In this document: positions 24,909 through 32,985 of the stretch, piece after piece | Layout: the number at the start of each line of letters is the position of its first letter | How positions within the stretch are numbered: the first letter of the stretch is position 1 | NCBI RefSeq assembly: GCF_030523955.1 | Contig: NZ_JAUNHL010000024.1 | Span: forward strand, 1-40,088 | Direction: 5' to 3' | DNA from: Neisseria sp. | Lineage (GTDB): Bacteria; Pseudomonadota; Gammaproteobacteria; Burkholderiales; Neisseriaceae | Length of the DNA stretch: 40,088 nucleotides | Notes under the pieces: model-generated | Database searches by the model: none | Told to the model about the DNA's origin: nothing | Seen by the model: only the letters and a program-made list of their open reading frames with translations | Program-made: the position numbers and the translations under genes

Positions 24909-26519
24909 ATGCAATCCCAAAGCTCAACCTCGGCGGGCGGTTCACGCCCCGATTTGGATCAAAAACCCAGTTCTTTGGCCGCTACCGTATTCATCAGCAT
25001 TTTGGTCGGCGCATTAATCTACATGGCATACAGCCTGCATCAGGATATCGGCCCGTTCGCTGCCGGCGAAAGTACTTGGCTGCCCTATATCCTGCTTGGT
25101 GCAGCGCTTTTGATTGCGCTGGGCTTTGAATTTGTCAACGGCTTCCACGACACCGCCAATGCGGTGGCCACCGTGATTTATACCAACTCAATGAAAGCAC
25201 CCACCGCCGTGGTGTGGTCGGGATTCTGGAATTTTCTGGGCGTATTGTTTTCCAGCGGGCTGGTGGCCTTCGGCATCATCGCCCTGTTGCCGGTGGAACT
25301 GATTTTGCAAGTGGGTACCGCCAGCGGCTTTGCCATGGTGTTTGCGCTGCTGCTGGCTGCGATTATCTGGAACCTCGGTACCTGGTTTCTCGGCCTGCCC
25401 GCCTCTTCTTCGCATACTCTCATCGGCTCGATTATCGGCGTGGGCGTGGGCAATGCCTTGATACACGGCCGCTCGGCCACCGCCGGCATCGATTGGGCGC
25501 AAGTTCAGAAAGTCGGCTTATCGCTGTTTATTTCGCCGCTGTTCGGCTTTGTCTTCGCCGCCTTGCTGCTGCTGTTGGCCAAAAAACTGCTGGCCAAGCG
25601 CCCCGAACTGTTTCATGCACCTAAAGACGGCCAACCGCCGCCCTTGTGGGTGCGCTCGCTTTTGATTTTTACCTGTACCGGCGTATCGTTTGCCCACGGC
25701 TCCAACGACGGCCAAAAAGGCATGGGCCTGATCATGCTGATTCTGGTCGGCACGCTGCCGATGGTTTACGGTTTGAACCATGCGATTCCGAGCAAAGACG
25801 TAGCGCAGTTTGCCGCAATCACCCAAGCAACTTCGCAGGAACTGCGCCAAACCGTAGGGAACGCGCCGATACCCGCTAACAGCCGCCTCGTGTTATCCGA
25901 CTATGTGCGCTCCAACAAACTCAACGAGCAAGTGGTACCGGCGCTGGCCGACACCATGAGCCAAATCGCCCGACAGGCGCAGGCCGAGCCGGATCTCCAA
26001 CGCTGGGACGACAAAGTGGTCGGCAATATCCGCAACGATATGTATCTGGCTGCCGAAACCGTGAAAAGACTGGAGAAACAAAATCCCGAATTTGCACCGG
26101 AGCCGCTGAAAGAAAACCTGCAAGACTTCCGCCGCGATGTGGACCGTGCGACCAAATTTATTCCGACTTGGGTAAAAGTGATGGTCGCCATCGCACTGGG
26201 GCTGGGTACCATGGTGGGTTGGAAGCGTATCGTGATTACCGTAGGCGAGAAAATCGGTAAAACCGAGTTGAGTTACGGCCAAGGCGCCACCGCCGAATTG
26301 GTGGCCATGAGCACCATCGCCGCAGCCGACGGCTTGGGCCTGCCGGTATCCACCACCCAAGTATTGTCGTCCGGCGTCGCCGGCACCATGGTGGCCAACA
26401 AATCCGGCTTGCAAAAATCCACCGTACGCAGTTTGGCACTGGCTTGGCTGCTCACCTTGCCTGCTTCTATGCTGCTCTCCGGCTTGCTGTTCTGGTTGTT
26501 CAACAGCCTGTTTGCTTAA
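24909..26519 (+). CDS. pit: Inorganic phosphate transporter, Pit family
   Basis: 536 residues from MQSQSSTSAGG (24909); the frame is open from 24861, but the extra part MPFCRISIESQRIF is unlike the family. About ten membrane helices, with the two inverted family motifs GFEFVNGFHDTANAVAT and FAHGSNDGQKGMGLI and the conserved PASSSHTLIGS. It carries metal-phosphate with protons. A soluble loop of about 130 residues (SKDVAQFAAITQ..) lies between the halves, as in PitA. Upstream signals suggest phosphate control. Confidence 0.92.
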   Translation: MQSQSSTSAGGSRPDLDQKPSSLAATVFISILVGALIYMAYSLHQDIGPFAAGESTWLPYILLGAALLIALGFEFVNGFHDTANAVATVIYTNSMKAPTAVVWSGFWNFLGVLFSSGLVAFGIIALLPVELILQVGTASGFAMVFALLLAAIIWNLGTWFLGLPASSSHTLIGSIIGVGVGNALIHGRSATAGIDWAQVQKVGLSLFISPLFGFVFAALLLLLAKKLLAKRPELFHAPKDGQPPPLWVRSLLIFTCTGVSFAHGSNDGQKGMGLIMLILVGTLPMVYGLNHAIPSKDVAQFAAITQATSQELRQTVGNAPIPANSRLVLSDYVRSNKLNEQVVPALADTMSQIARQAQAEPDLQRWDDKVVGNIRNDMYLAAETVKRLEKQNPEFAPEPLKENLQDFRRDVDRATKFIPTWVKVMVAIALGLGTMVGWKRIVITVGEKIGKTELSYGQGATAELVAMSTIAAADGLGLPVSTTQVLSSGVAGTMVANKSGLQKSTVRSLALAWLLTLPASMLLSGLLFWLFNSLFA

Positions 26520-26539
26520 AAACCTTGCCGCCAAACCAA

Positions 26540-26570
26540 ATGCCTGTCTGAAAACTTTTCAGACAGGCAT
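26540..26570. terminator. DUS hairpin after pit
   Basis: Inverted TG-wadDUS pair with AAAAC/TTTT arms and a TTTTTG tail. Confidence 0.8.
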
Positions 26571-26585
26571 TTTTGCGGCCATCCA

Positions 26586-26632
26586 TTGCTTATCGCCGAG
26601 CACTCCACTATAATTGGTTTAAATTTTTAAAC
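26586..26632 (+). promoter_or_regulatory. Promoter and palindromic operator of the ArsR regulator gene
   Basis: TTGCTT (26586-26591), 17-base spacer, TATAAT (26609-26614): a good sigma-70 promoter. GTTTAAATTTTTAAAC (26617-26632) lies over the expected transcription start. It has 7-base arms and a 2-base centre. The same 16 bases recur at 26982-26997, so this is almost surely the autoregulatory operator. Confidence 0.75.
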
Positions 26633-26653
26633 ATATAAACTTATGGAGCGGCC

Positions 26654-26968
26654 ATGCCACAAGACATTATGGCGTTGATGCGGGAATGTATCCCCGTTTT
26701 TACCGTATTAAGCGATGAAAACCGCCATCAAATCCTGCGCTTATTGCTGGAAAACGGCAAAATGAATGTGAACGAAATTACCGAGCGGCTGCATTTGTCG
26801 CGCCCGGCCGTCTCACATCATTTGAAAATCATGCTGCAAGCGCAAACGGTTGGCGTGGAGCAAATCGGCAAAGAGCGCTTTTACAGCATCGCCATGCACG
26901 ATGCTGCCGAAAAATTGAAATTATTGAGCGATCTAATGGCGCAGCACTGTCCGCTTCGGCAGGCGTAA
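26654..26968 (+). CDS. ArsR/SmtB-family transcriptional repressor
   Basis: 104 residues with the winged-helix fold; the recognition helix is around LSRPAVSHHLKIML (48-61). The usual ArsR metal motif ELCVCDL is absent, so it is not an arsenic or zinc sensor of the classic type. Two cysteines, C12 and C99, lie in the N- and C-terminal helices and could be redox or electrophile sensors. It sits between two copies of the same operator and directly before an Old Yellow Enzyme gene, so it probably represses both until its cysteines are modified. The sensing idea is inference. Confidence 0.88.
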   Translation: MPQDIMALMRECIPVFTVLSDENRHQILRLLLENGKMNVNEITERLHLSRPAVSHHLKIMLQAQTVGVEQIGKERFYSIAMHDAAEKLKLLSDLMAQHCPLRQA

Positions 26969-26981
26969 TTTTCCCCAATCA

Positions 26982-26997
26982 GTTTAAATTTTTAAAC
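26982..26997 (+). promoter_or_regulatory. Second copy of the ArsR operator, before the flavin oxidoreductase gene
   Basis: GTTTAAATTTTTAAAC, identical to 26617-26632 in all 16 bases. It lies 30 bases before the next start codon. CATAAA (26999-27004) may be the -10. Confidence 0.75.
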
Positions 26998-27027
26998 TCA
27001 TAAACCAAAATAAGCAAGGATAAATCT

Positions 27028-28239
27028 ATGATATTCCAAACATTCCGCTTTCCAAACGGCCAAACCGCCAAAAACCGCCTGTTCAAATCCGCTATGGAAG
27101 AGCAACTCGCCCAAAACCACCAGCCGTCGCAAGCGCTGGTGCGTCTCTATGATGCTTGGGCCAAAGGCGGCGCCGGCGTGTTGGTAACCGGCAATGTGAT
27201 GGTGGCGGAAAACGGCAAAGGCTCGGCCAACGATGTGGTGTTAACCGACGAGCGCAGTTTGCCCGTGTTAGAACAATGGGCAAAAGCCGGCACGCAAAAC
27301 GACACTTTGCTGATCATGCAGATCAATCATGCGGGCAAACAGTCGCCCAAGGTTTTGTCGCCCACGCCGGTTGCGCCCAGCGCCGTACCTTTGCAGGGTA
27401 TGGAAGGCTTTATCAATCCGCCGCGCGCCTTGGAAAACGACGAAATCGAGGTTTTAATCCGCCAATTCGCCCGTGCCGCCGAAATCGCCGATAAAACGGG
27501 CTTTTCCGGTGTGCAAATCCACGGCGCACACGGCTATTTGGTGAGCCAGTTTTTATCGCCGCACCATAACCGCCGCACCGATAAATGGGGCGGCAGCCTG
27601 GAAAACCGCATGCGCTTTTTGGTAGAGATTTACCAGGCCATCCGCGCGGCGGTGCGGCCTGAATTTTTGGTCGGGCTGAAACTGAATTCGGCAGACTTCC
27701 AAAAAGGCGGTTTTGACGAGCACGACAGCATTCAAGTGGTGCAAAAAATGAGCGAACTGGGCATAGATTTCATCGAAATCTCCGGCGGAAATTACGAAAG
27801 CCCGGCCATGATGGCGGAAAAAGCCAGCACACAGGCGCGCGAAGCCTTTTTTATCGATTATGCCGAAAAAGCCCGCGCAGTCAGCCAAGTGCCGCTGATT
27901 ATTACCGGCGGCTTCCGTTCCGAACCGGCGATGAACGATGCATTAAACAGCAAACATTTGGACTTTGTCGGCATCGCCCGCCCGCTGGCGCTGATGCCGG
28001 ATTTGCCTAACCTAATCAAACAAGGTACTTATCAAACCATTGTCACCCGACGGGCCAAAACCGGCGTGGCCGCCATAGACAACAAACTCGGCGCGGTACT
28101 TGAGCTGAACTGGTATGCGGCGCAAATGGCGCTGATTGCTGCCGGCAAACAGCCCAACCCGCAATTATCGGCTTGGAAGGTTTTGTTGAAAACTTTGTGG
28201 GAAAACGGCAAGGCCGGCATGAGCACAGGCCGCAGCTGA
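27028..28239 (+). CDS. NADH:flavin oxidoreductase, Old Yellow Enzyme family
   Basis: 403 residues forming an FMN-binding barrel. Typical segments are LFKSAMEEQLA, MQINHAGKQ with Q98 and H101, and QIHGAHGYLVSQFLSPHHN followed by TDKWGGSLENRMRF with H165 and H168. Members reduce activated alkenes, quinones or nitro compounds with NAD(P)H. There is no C-terminal Fe-S or NADH domain as in 2,4-dienoyl-CoA reductase. AAGGAT is the ribosome binding site. The shared operator with the ArsR gene implies induction by a substrate-like electrophile, comparable in logic to nemR-nemA of E. coli although the regulator family differs. Confidence 0.88.
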   Translation: MIFQTFRFPNGQTAKNRLFKSAMEEQLAQNHQPSQALVRLYDAWAKGGAGVLVTGNVMVAENGKGSANDVVLTDERSLPVLEQWAKAGTQNDTLLIMQINHAGKQSPKVLSPTPVAPSAVPLQGMEGFINPPRALENDEIEVLIRQFARAAEIADKTGFSGVQIHGAHGYLVSQFLSPHHNRRTDKWGGSLENRMRFLVEIYQAIRAAVRPEFLVGLKLNSADFQKGGFDEHDSIQVVQKMSELGIDFIEISGGNYESPAMMAEKASTQAREAFFIDYAEKARAVSQVPLIITGGFRSEPAMNDALNSKHLDFVGIARPLALMPDLPNLIKQGTYQTIVTRRAKTGVAAIDNKLGAVLELNWYAAQMALIAAGKQPNPQLSAWKVLLKTLWENGKAGMSTGRS

Positions 28240-28253
28240 CGGCATTGGCGCTT

Positions 28254-28409
28254 TATAGCAGATTAACTTAACTTTCGCGAAGGCTCTGCTGCGCCTTAGC
28301 TCAAAGAGAACGATTTTGTAAGCCGCTGAAGCGGCAACAGAATCGGTTCCGTACTACTTGTACTGTCTGCGGCTTGCTGCCTTGTATCGAAGTAATTAAA
28401 TCTGCTATA
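28254..28409. mobile_element. Full-length Correia-type element (156 bp)
   Basis: TATAGCAGATTAACTTAA to ATTAAATCTGCTATA, with the core AGCTCAAAGAGAACGATT, AAGCGGCAACAGAATCGG and TACTGTCTGCGGCTTGC. Closest relative in the window is 5993-6150. It lies 14 bases after the flavin oxidoreductase stop. Confidence 0.85.
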
Positions 28410-28419
28410 GCGCCGATAC

Positions 28420-28565
28420 AGCCAATCCGCTTTGAGAAAAAGTGAGGCCTTTGCAAAATTCTTTTCGATACGTTCAAACACGTGCATCAAGCTCAGGCTT
28501 GATCCGATCATTTGGTTGTTTTTGAAGAAATAACAGATACTCGGGTCAAGCCCGAGTATGACGGG
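28420..28565. repeat. Composite repeat: ACTCGGG family with a CCTTTGCAAAA piece
   Basis: AATCCGCTTTGAGAAAAAGTG (start of the ACTCGGG family) is followed by GGCCTTTGCAAAATTCTTTT.. (family of 14229-14340), then by AGATACTCGGG..CCCGAGTATGACG. This reads as one repeat inserted in another. No gene. Confidence 0.55.
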
Positions 28566-28588
28566 ATATCAACATCCTGCCAAACCAA

Positions 28589-28620
28589 ATGCCTGTCTGA
28601 AAAAGTTTTCAGACAGGCAT
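28589..28620. terminator. DUS hairpin downstream of the histidine phosphatase gene
   Basis: Inverted TG-wadDUS pair with AAAAG/TTTTC arms, between convergent transcription units. Confidence 0.8.
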
Positions 28621-28633
28621 TTGCTTGGTTTCT

Positions 28634-29311
28634 TTATTCCGCCGCCAGCAAAGAGGTGTCGCCGATGCCTTCGATACGCCAACCGCTCTGATCGTGTACC
28701 AGGCGGGAAACGGAAGCGTTTTCCAGGCTGCGGTATTCGATGATGTTGAAGTCGATGCTTTTGAGCAGCGCGGTAATCGCCATGCCGTGCGACACCACCA
28801 GCACGCGGCCGGCTTGTCGGCTGCGCGCGGCCACTTCGGCCATGCCGTTTTGCAGGCGGCCGACAAACTGGTTTTCGGTTTCCGCCAATTGCAATTCGTC
28901 CAGCGCGGCAACGGTTTCGGCCAAGAGGTGATGATCGGCTTGGCGGTAGGCTTGCAGCCAGGCATCGGTATCGGGCAGGCCCAATGATGCGGTGAGGATT
29001 TGGTGCAAACGGCTGCTCAGTTCACCTTCGAAACCGCCGAAGCAGTATTCGCGCAAATCGGGCAGCTGGGTAAGCGCCAATTCGTTTTGGCGGCTGTGTT
29101 CCAGAATAATGCGCGCGGTTTCGGCGGCACGCGGGGCGGTACTGGAAAAGGCGGCGTCAAAGCGGATGCCGCGCTCGGCCAGCCCGCGCCCGAGCCGCTC
29201 GGCCACACGGCGGCCTTCCGGCGTCAGCGGCGAATCGCTCCAGCCTTGCAGGCGGCCGGTGGTATTGAACACGGTTTTGCCGTGGCGCACGAGGTAAACT
29301 TCCAAAGCCAT
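28634..29311 (-). CDS. Histidine phosphatase (phosphoglycerate mutase-like) family protein
   Basis: 225 residues. The catalytic RHG motif is R9-H10-G11 (YLVRHGKT), with R61 (APRAAET), E88 (DLREYCFGG) and H175 (VVSHGMAI) completing the site. The family includes cofactor-dependent phosphoglycerate mutases and broad phosphatases (GpmB, CobC). The length and EYCFGGFEG motif suit the phosphatase branch; the substrate cannot be told. AAGGAA lies before the ATG. The gene is in the same direction as the transporter remnant and recJ but separated by a DUS hairpin. Confidence 0.85.
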   Translation of the reverse strand: MALEVYLVRHGKTVFNTTGRLQGWSDSPLTPEGRRVAERLGRGLAERGIRFDAAFSSTAPRAAETARIILEHSRQNELALTQLPDLREYCFGGFEGELSSRLHQILTASLGLPDTDAWLQAYRQADHHLLAETVAALDELQLAETENQFVGRLQNGMAEVAARSRQAGRVLVVSHGMAITALLKSIDFNIIEYRSLENASVSRLVHDQSGWRIEGIGDTSLLAAE

Positions 29312-29342
29312 AATTCTTTCCTTGTTTGATTCAATGTTTCAA

Positions 29343-29372
29343 ATGCCTGTCTGAAAGCTTTCAGACAGGCAT
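29343..29372. terminator. DUS hairpin after the transporter remnant
   Basis: Inverted TG-wadDUS pair with an AAGCTT centre. On the minus strand it follows the stop at 29379. Confidence 0.8.
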
Positions 29373-29378
29373 TTCCAA

Positions 29379-29796
29379 TTATTTTTTCACCAAAAAATAC
29401 ATGCCGGATAAAGTCAGCACGATACCGAGGATTTTGTGCCACGAGAACTGTTCCTGAAAAAACAACAGGCTCACCGGTATCAGCAACAAAGCGGCGGCGC
29501 CGTTCACCGCCACGCCCGACCATTGCGCCGAACCGCCGCTCTGGTAGGCCAGCAGAAAGCCCAGCTCGATCATCAGTATGCCCAGCGCCACCAGCCACAC
29601 CCGCCAATTGGCAGCAAGGCCGGCCGCTTCGGCCAAACAGCGGCATCAACACGATGCTGAGCGCAAAGGCGGCGGCATAGTACAGGCTGAGTATCAGCAT
29701 GGGGTTGGCCGGCACGCTGTGCAGCGATTTCTGGCCGATGTGGTACACGCTGCTGCCGACGGCGGCCAACAATAAAAACAGCCACATCGTTTTCAT
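29379..29796 (-). pseudogene. Frameshifted small DMT/EmrE-like transporter
   Basis: The first frame encodes MKTMWLFLLLAAVGSSVYHI.. to ..IVLMPLF (start 29796). The second encodes AEAAGLAANWRVWLVALGIL.. to ..LSGMYFLVKK (stop 29379). Joined, they make about 137 residues with four helices, the size and pattern of a small drug/metabolite transporter. The break is at AAA 29635-29637 (TTT on the coding strand): one extra T, giving LFGRSG instead of LLAEAAG. The run is too short for phase variation, so a point mutation or sequencing error is likely. The start overlaps the recJ stop (TGATG), so it is translationally coupled to recJ. Confidence 0.7.
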
Positions 29797-31487
29797 CAAG
29801 CCGCTTCCCAATAATCGATATAAAGCTGCAACTCGGTTTGGTTGCGCCATTCGTTGGCCACCGGCCGGTAAACAGTGCGGATGCGCTCGGGAATGGTTTC
29901 GGTGCACCGCCAGAACATCGCTTCGAATTCGAAACCGTCTTTGCGCAGCCATACTTTTTTGTGGTTCACCCCCATCGGCTGCTGGCGGACAACGGCAAAT
30001 TCGTCGGTAAAACTCGGCGGCGCAAACCCCTGCCCCCACACCTGCAAAGCCAGGGTTTGCGCGCGCTCCAAGGTAATGTCGGCGGCGGCCAGGCTGCCGT
30101 CGGTAACATAGGTTTGCGACAAATCTTCTTCGCGCACCGATTCGCGCACCGCCTGCTCGAAGGCTGTCTGAAAAGCGGCGATATTCTCTTCGCGTATGCT
30201 CAAGCCGGCCGCCATGGCGTGGCCGCCGAATTTCAAAATCAGATCGGGATGGCGCTTGGACACCAAGTCCAGCGCATCGCGCAAATGCAGCGCGGGAATC
30301 GAACGGCCGGAGCCGCGTACCTCGCCGTTGTCCGCCGGCGCAAAGACGATGGCCGGGCGGTAAAACCGCTCTTTCAGGCGGCTGGCAACAATGCCGACCA
30401 CGCCCTGATGGAAATCGTCGCGGTAGGCCACCACGGTGGTCTGGCCGGCCGGCAACACTTCGGGGAAGCTGTCGAGCGCGTCTTGCAGCATCGATTGCTC
30501 GATTTCGCGCCGCTCGATGTTCAAATCGTTCAACTGGCCGGCCAGCGCTTCGGCGGTTTCGTCGTCTTCCGCCAGCAGGCAGGCAATGCCGAGCGACATA
30601 TCTTCCAAACGCCCCGCCGCATTGATGCGCGGCCCCAGCGCAAAGCCCATATCGAAGGGCTGCGCCTTGCGCCAGTCGCGCCGCGCCACTTTAAACAAGG
30701 CGCGGATACCCGGCCGCATTTTGCCCGAACGCATCCGTTTCAAACCCTGCGACACCAGAATGCGGTTGTTGTAGTCCAGCCCCACCACATCGGCCACCGT
30801 ACCCAGCGCCACCAAATCGAGCAATTCGCCCAGATTCGGTTCAGGCCTGTCTGAAAACGCACCGCGCGCACGCAATTGGGCACGCAGCGCCATCAATACG
30901 TAAAAAACCACCCCTACGCCGGCCAGGCTTTTACTGGCAAAAGTGCAACCGGCTTGGTTGGGGTTCACAATCAAACAGTCGGGTACCTGTTCGGCGGGCA
31001 GGTGGTGGTCGGTAACAATCACTTCCAAGCCCAGCACCTGCGCCCGCGCCACACCGGCTAGGCTGGCGATGCCGTTGTCTACCGTCATCAAAATCTGCGC
31101 ACCTTGCGCCGCCGCCAGTTCCGCCAATTCCGGCGTTAAACCGTAACCGTGCTCGAAGCGGTTGGGTACCAGAAAATCCACCGCCGCTCCCATGCTCCGC
31201 AAGCCTGTTACCGCCACCGCGCAGGCCGTGGCACCGTCGGCGTCGTAATCGGCCACAATCAGGATGTTTTCCCGCCGCGCCACTGCATCGGCCAGGCGGC
31301 AAGCCGCCTCTTCGCAGCCCTTCAATTCGGTAAACGGTATCAGGCCGGATAATTTATCGGCCAACTGATGCGGCTCGGCCACCGCGCGCGCGGCAAACAG
31401 CCGCGCCAAGAGCGGATCGGCACCCGCCGCCATCAACGTGTTGCAGTCATCGGGATTGTAGGATCGGATTTGGATTTTGTTCGACAT
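29796..31487 (-). CDS. recJ: Single-stranded-DNA-specific exonuclease RecJ
   Basis: 563 residues. This 5'-3' exonuclease acts in RecFOR recombination and mismatch repair. The DHH-family motifs are intact: D80/D82/D84 (VADYDADGA), D136 (TVDNG), D160-H161-H162 (TDHHLPAEQ). The DHHA1 part has KFGGHAMAAGLSI, followed by a C-terminal OB-like domain. GGCCTGTCTGAA, one base off the DUS, lies in the frame at about 30845. The gene is coupled to the transporter remnant. Confidence 0.95.
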   Translation of the reverse strand: MSNKIQIRSYNPDDCNTLMAAGADPLLARLFAARAVAEPHQLADKLSGLIPFTELKGCEEAACRLADAVARRENILIVADYDADGATACAVAVTGLRSMGAAVDFLVPNRFEHGYGLTPELAELAAAQGAQILMTVDNGIASLAGVARAQVLGLEVIVTDHHLPAEQVPDCLIVNPNQAGCTFASKSLAGVGVVFYVLMALRAQLRARGAFSDRPEPNLGELLDLVALGTVADVVGLDYNNRILVSQGLKRMRSGKMRPGIRALFKVARRDWRKAQPFDMGFALGPRINAAGRLEDMSLGIACLLAEDDETAEALAGQLNDLNIERREIEQSMLQDALDSFPEVLPAGQTTVVAYRDDFHQGVVGIVASRLKERFYRPAIVFAPADNGEVRGSGRSIPALHLRDALDLVSKRHPDLILKFGGHAMAAGLSIREENIAAFQTAFEQAVRESVREEDLSQTYVTDGSLAAADITLERAQTLALQVWGQGFAPPSFTDEFAVVRQQPMGVNHKKVWLRKDGFEFEAMFWRCTETIPERIRTVYRPVANEWRNQTELQLYIDYWEAA

Positions 31488-31551
31488 TCGGTTTCTGAAA
31501 TTTTAAGAAAATATAGGGATTCGGATAAAGATAAAGAAATCTTGGCAAGGT

Positions 31552-31595
31552 TTCAGACAGGCATTTTCTCTTATTGTTTACTGTGCCTGTCTGAA
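31552..31595. terminator. Inverted DUS pair between the conserved unknown gene and recJ
   Basis: TTCAGACAGGCA (31552-31563) and TGCCTGTCTGAA (31584-31595) around a 20-base AT-rich loop. The loop is longer than in the other pairs, so it may be a weak terminator. Confidence 0.55.
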
Positions 31596-31606
31596 AAATC
31601 TGCTTA

Positions 31607-32590
31607 TCAAGCGCCGAGTTTGCCTTGGAACACGCGCTGCCGCTTCCAAAACGCACGGCCGGCTTTGGCGGACAATTGCAGGATACCGCCGTCGACGCCG
31701 TCGGTAGCCAAAATAAAACGTTTTAAGCGTCCGCTGCGCAACTCTTGCCAAACAGGCATGAAAAAGCGCTCGTCCCACGCTTGCAGCGTTTCCTGATAAG
31801 CCCATACATCGCCGGTATGGGCGGCGGTTAATAAATCGTCGAGAAAAATCACGCCGCCATCGGCTCTCTCATCCGCCGCCATCGCGCACCAGGCGGCATA
31901 ATCGTACGGTGCGTCGGTACGCACGCCCGGATAGGCATCCGCCCATGCGCTGTCGCAGGCCAGCAGTGGCGCATCCGTCAGCGTGCCGGTCAAATCCCGC
32001 CACAGCCAAACGCCGTTAATGGCAGGCTGCCCGGCCGCCGTTCGCGCGGTGTTGAGCTCATGATTGTGCAGCCACATCTGGATTTCGGTTTGCGCCGACA
32101 GCCAACTGCGGCTGCCCGCACCTTCCGCGCGCATAGTGCCGTCTACCTCGCCCAGCACATTCAGCAAGGACTCCGCCTGCCAATCGGCCTCTTGCGGCAA
32201 AACCAGCAGCCACAAATCGGGGCGGTAAGCCAAAAAGCGCCAGCCTATATCGGCATAAAACCGGGTGAGCCCGCCGCACAATTCGGCCGCCTCTTCCGCC
32301 GTAATACCGATTTCGCCACCGCCGAGCATACTCATGCGGTGCATCCCCATCTGCTGCCACACCGGGCTGGCAAATACTGCCGGCTGACCATCAGGCAGCG
32401 CCAACGCCTGTTTGGCCATCGCCAGCAGGCTGCCCTGCCATAAATAAGCGGCGAAAAACCCGGCGGCCGTTTGCGGCGCAGCACTAAAACGGCCGAACCG
32501 CAGCAATTGGTTCAAACCGGGTACGGTCAGTTGCGGCAGGCGGGTTTCGTCGCCCCAATTAAGAGCGGGAACAGCCAAAGTGAGATTCAT
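31607..32590 (-). CDS. Conserved betaproteobacterial protein of unknown function (COG4255-like)
   Basis: 327 residues, soluble, starting MNLTLAVPALNWGDETRLPQ. Recognisable pieces include GEIGITAEEAAEL and a C-terminal GVIFLDDLLTAAHTGDVWAY. I recall similar proteins encoded just before recJ in betaproteobacteria, sometimes labelled phosphoglycerate mutase-like or regulatory, without proof. No catalytic motif or membrane segment is seen. Many Trp and Leu residues. Confidence 0.65.
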   Translation of the reverse strand: MNLTLAVPALNWGDETRLPQLTVPGLNQLLRFGRFSAAPQTAAGFFAAYLWQGSLLAMAKQALALPDGQPAVFASPVWQQMGMHRMSMLGGGEIGITAEEAAELCGGLTRFYADIGWRFLAYRPDLWLLVLPQEADWQAESLLNVLGEVDGTMRAEGAGSRSWLSAQTEIQMWLHNHELNTARTAAGQPAINGVWLWRDLTGTLTDAPLLACDSAWADAYPGVRTDAPYDYAAWCAMAADERADGGVIFLDDLLTAAHTGDVWAYQETLQAWDERFFMPVWQELRSGRLKRFILATDGVDGGILQLSAKAGRAFWKRQRVFQGKLGA

Positions 32591-32985
32591 AACATGCAGA
32601 AAACGGGGATCGGAAAGGCCTTTATTTTACGCCATTTCGCGCCCGTCACCGAAAGTTTTTCCGCCGTTTTCGAGCTAGCTGCCTGTATTTATGGTAAAAT
32701 ACTAAAAAAGGTAAAAAATAGAAAACCCTAGTGTCTTCCACCAGGTTCGCCCCGATAATAACGACTGACACCAAAACTTGATAACAAAAAAACAAACCGT
32801 GTGCAGTATTTTTCCGCCGGATTGATTGCCCGTTCCGCCGATACTGCCAACGGTTTTTAATGAGAATACAGCGTCGTCCGACGGCGTTTTTAAGATAAAT
32901 CCTTCCCCGCCGATTTTGCCGGAAATGTGCGTTAACACCCGTTTGCCGGGCAAACTGCGGGCGCTTGATTTAGGACAACAGAACC
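32591..32985 (+). other. Long leader between the unknown gene and the M23 peptidase gene
   Basis: 395 bases without a credible gene. TAAAAT at 32695-32700 may be a -10, but the -35 is weak. A short stem CGTCG-TC-CGACG followed by GCGTTTTT at about 32872-32893 resembles a weak attenuator. AGGACA (32973-32978) is the ribosome binding site of the next gene. Confidence 0.35.

Noticed and set aside
29635-29637. Phase-variation tract in the transporter remnant
   Set aside because: Only three identical bases, far too short for programmed slippage.
29797-30039. Minus-strand frame upstream of the transporter remnant
   Set aside because: This stretch is the 3' end of recJ read in another frame; the true start is the ATG that overlaps the recJ stop.
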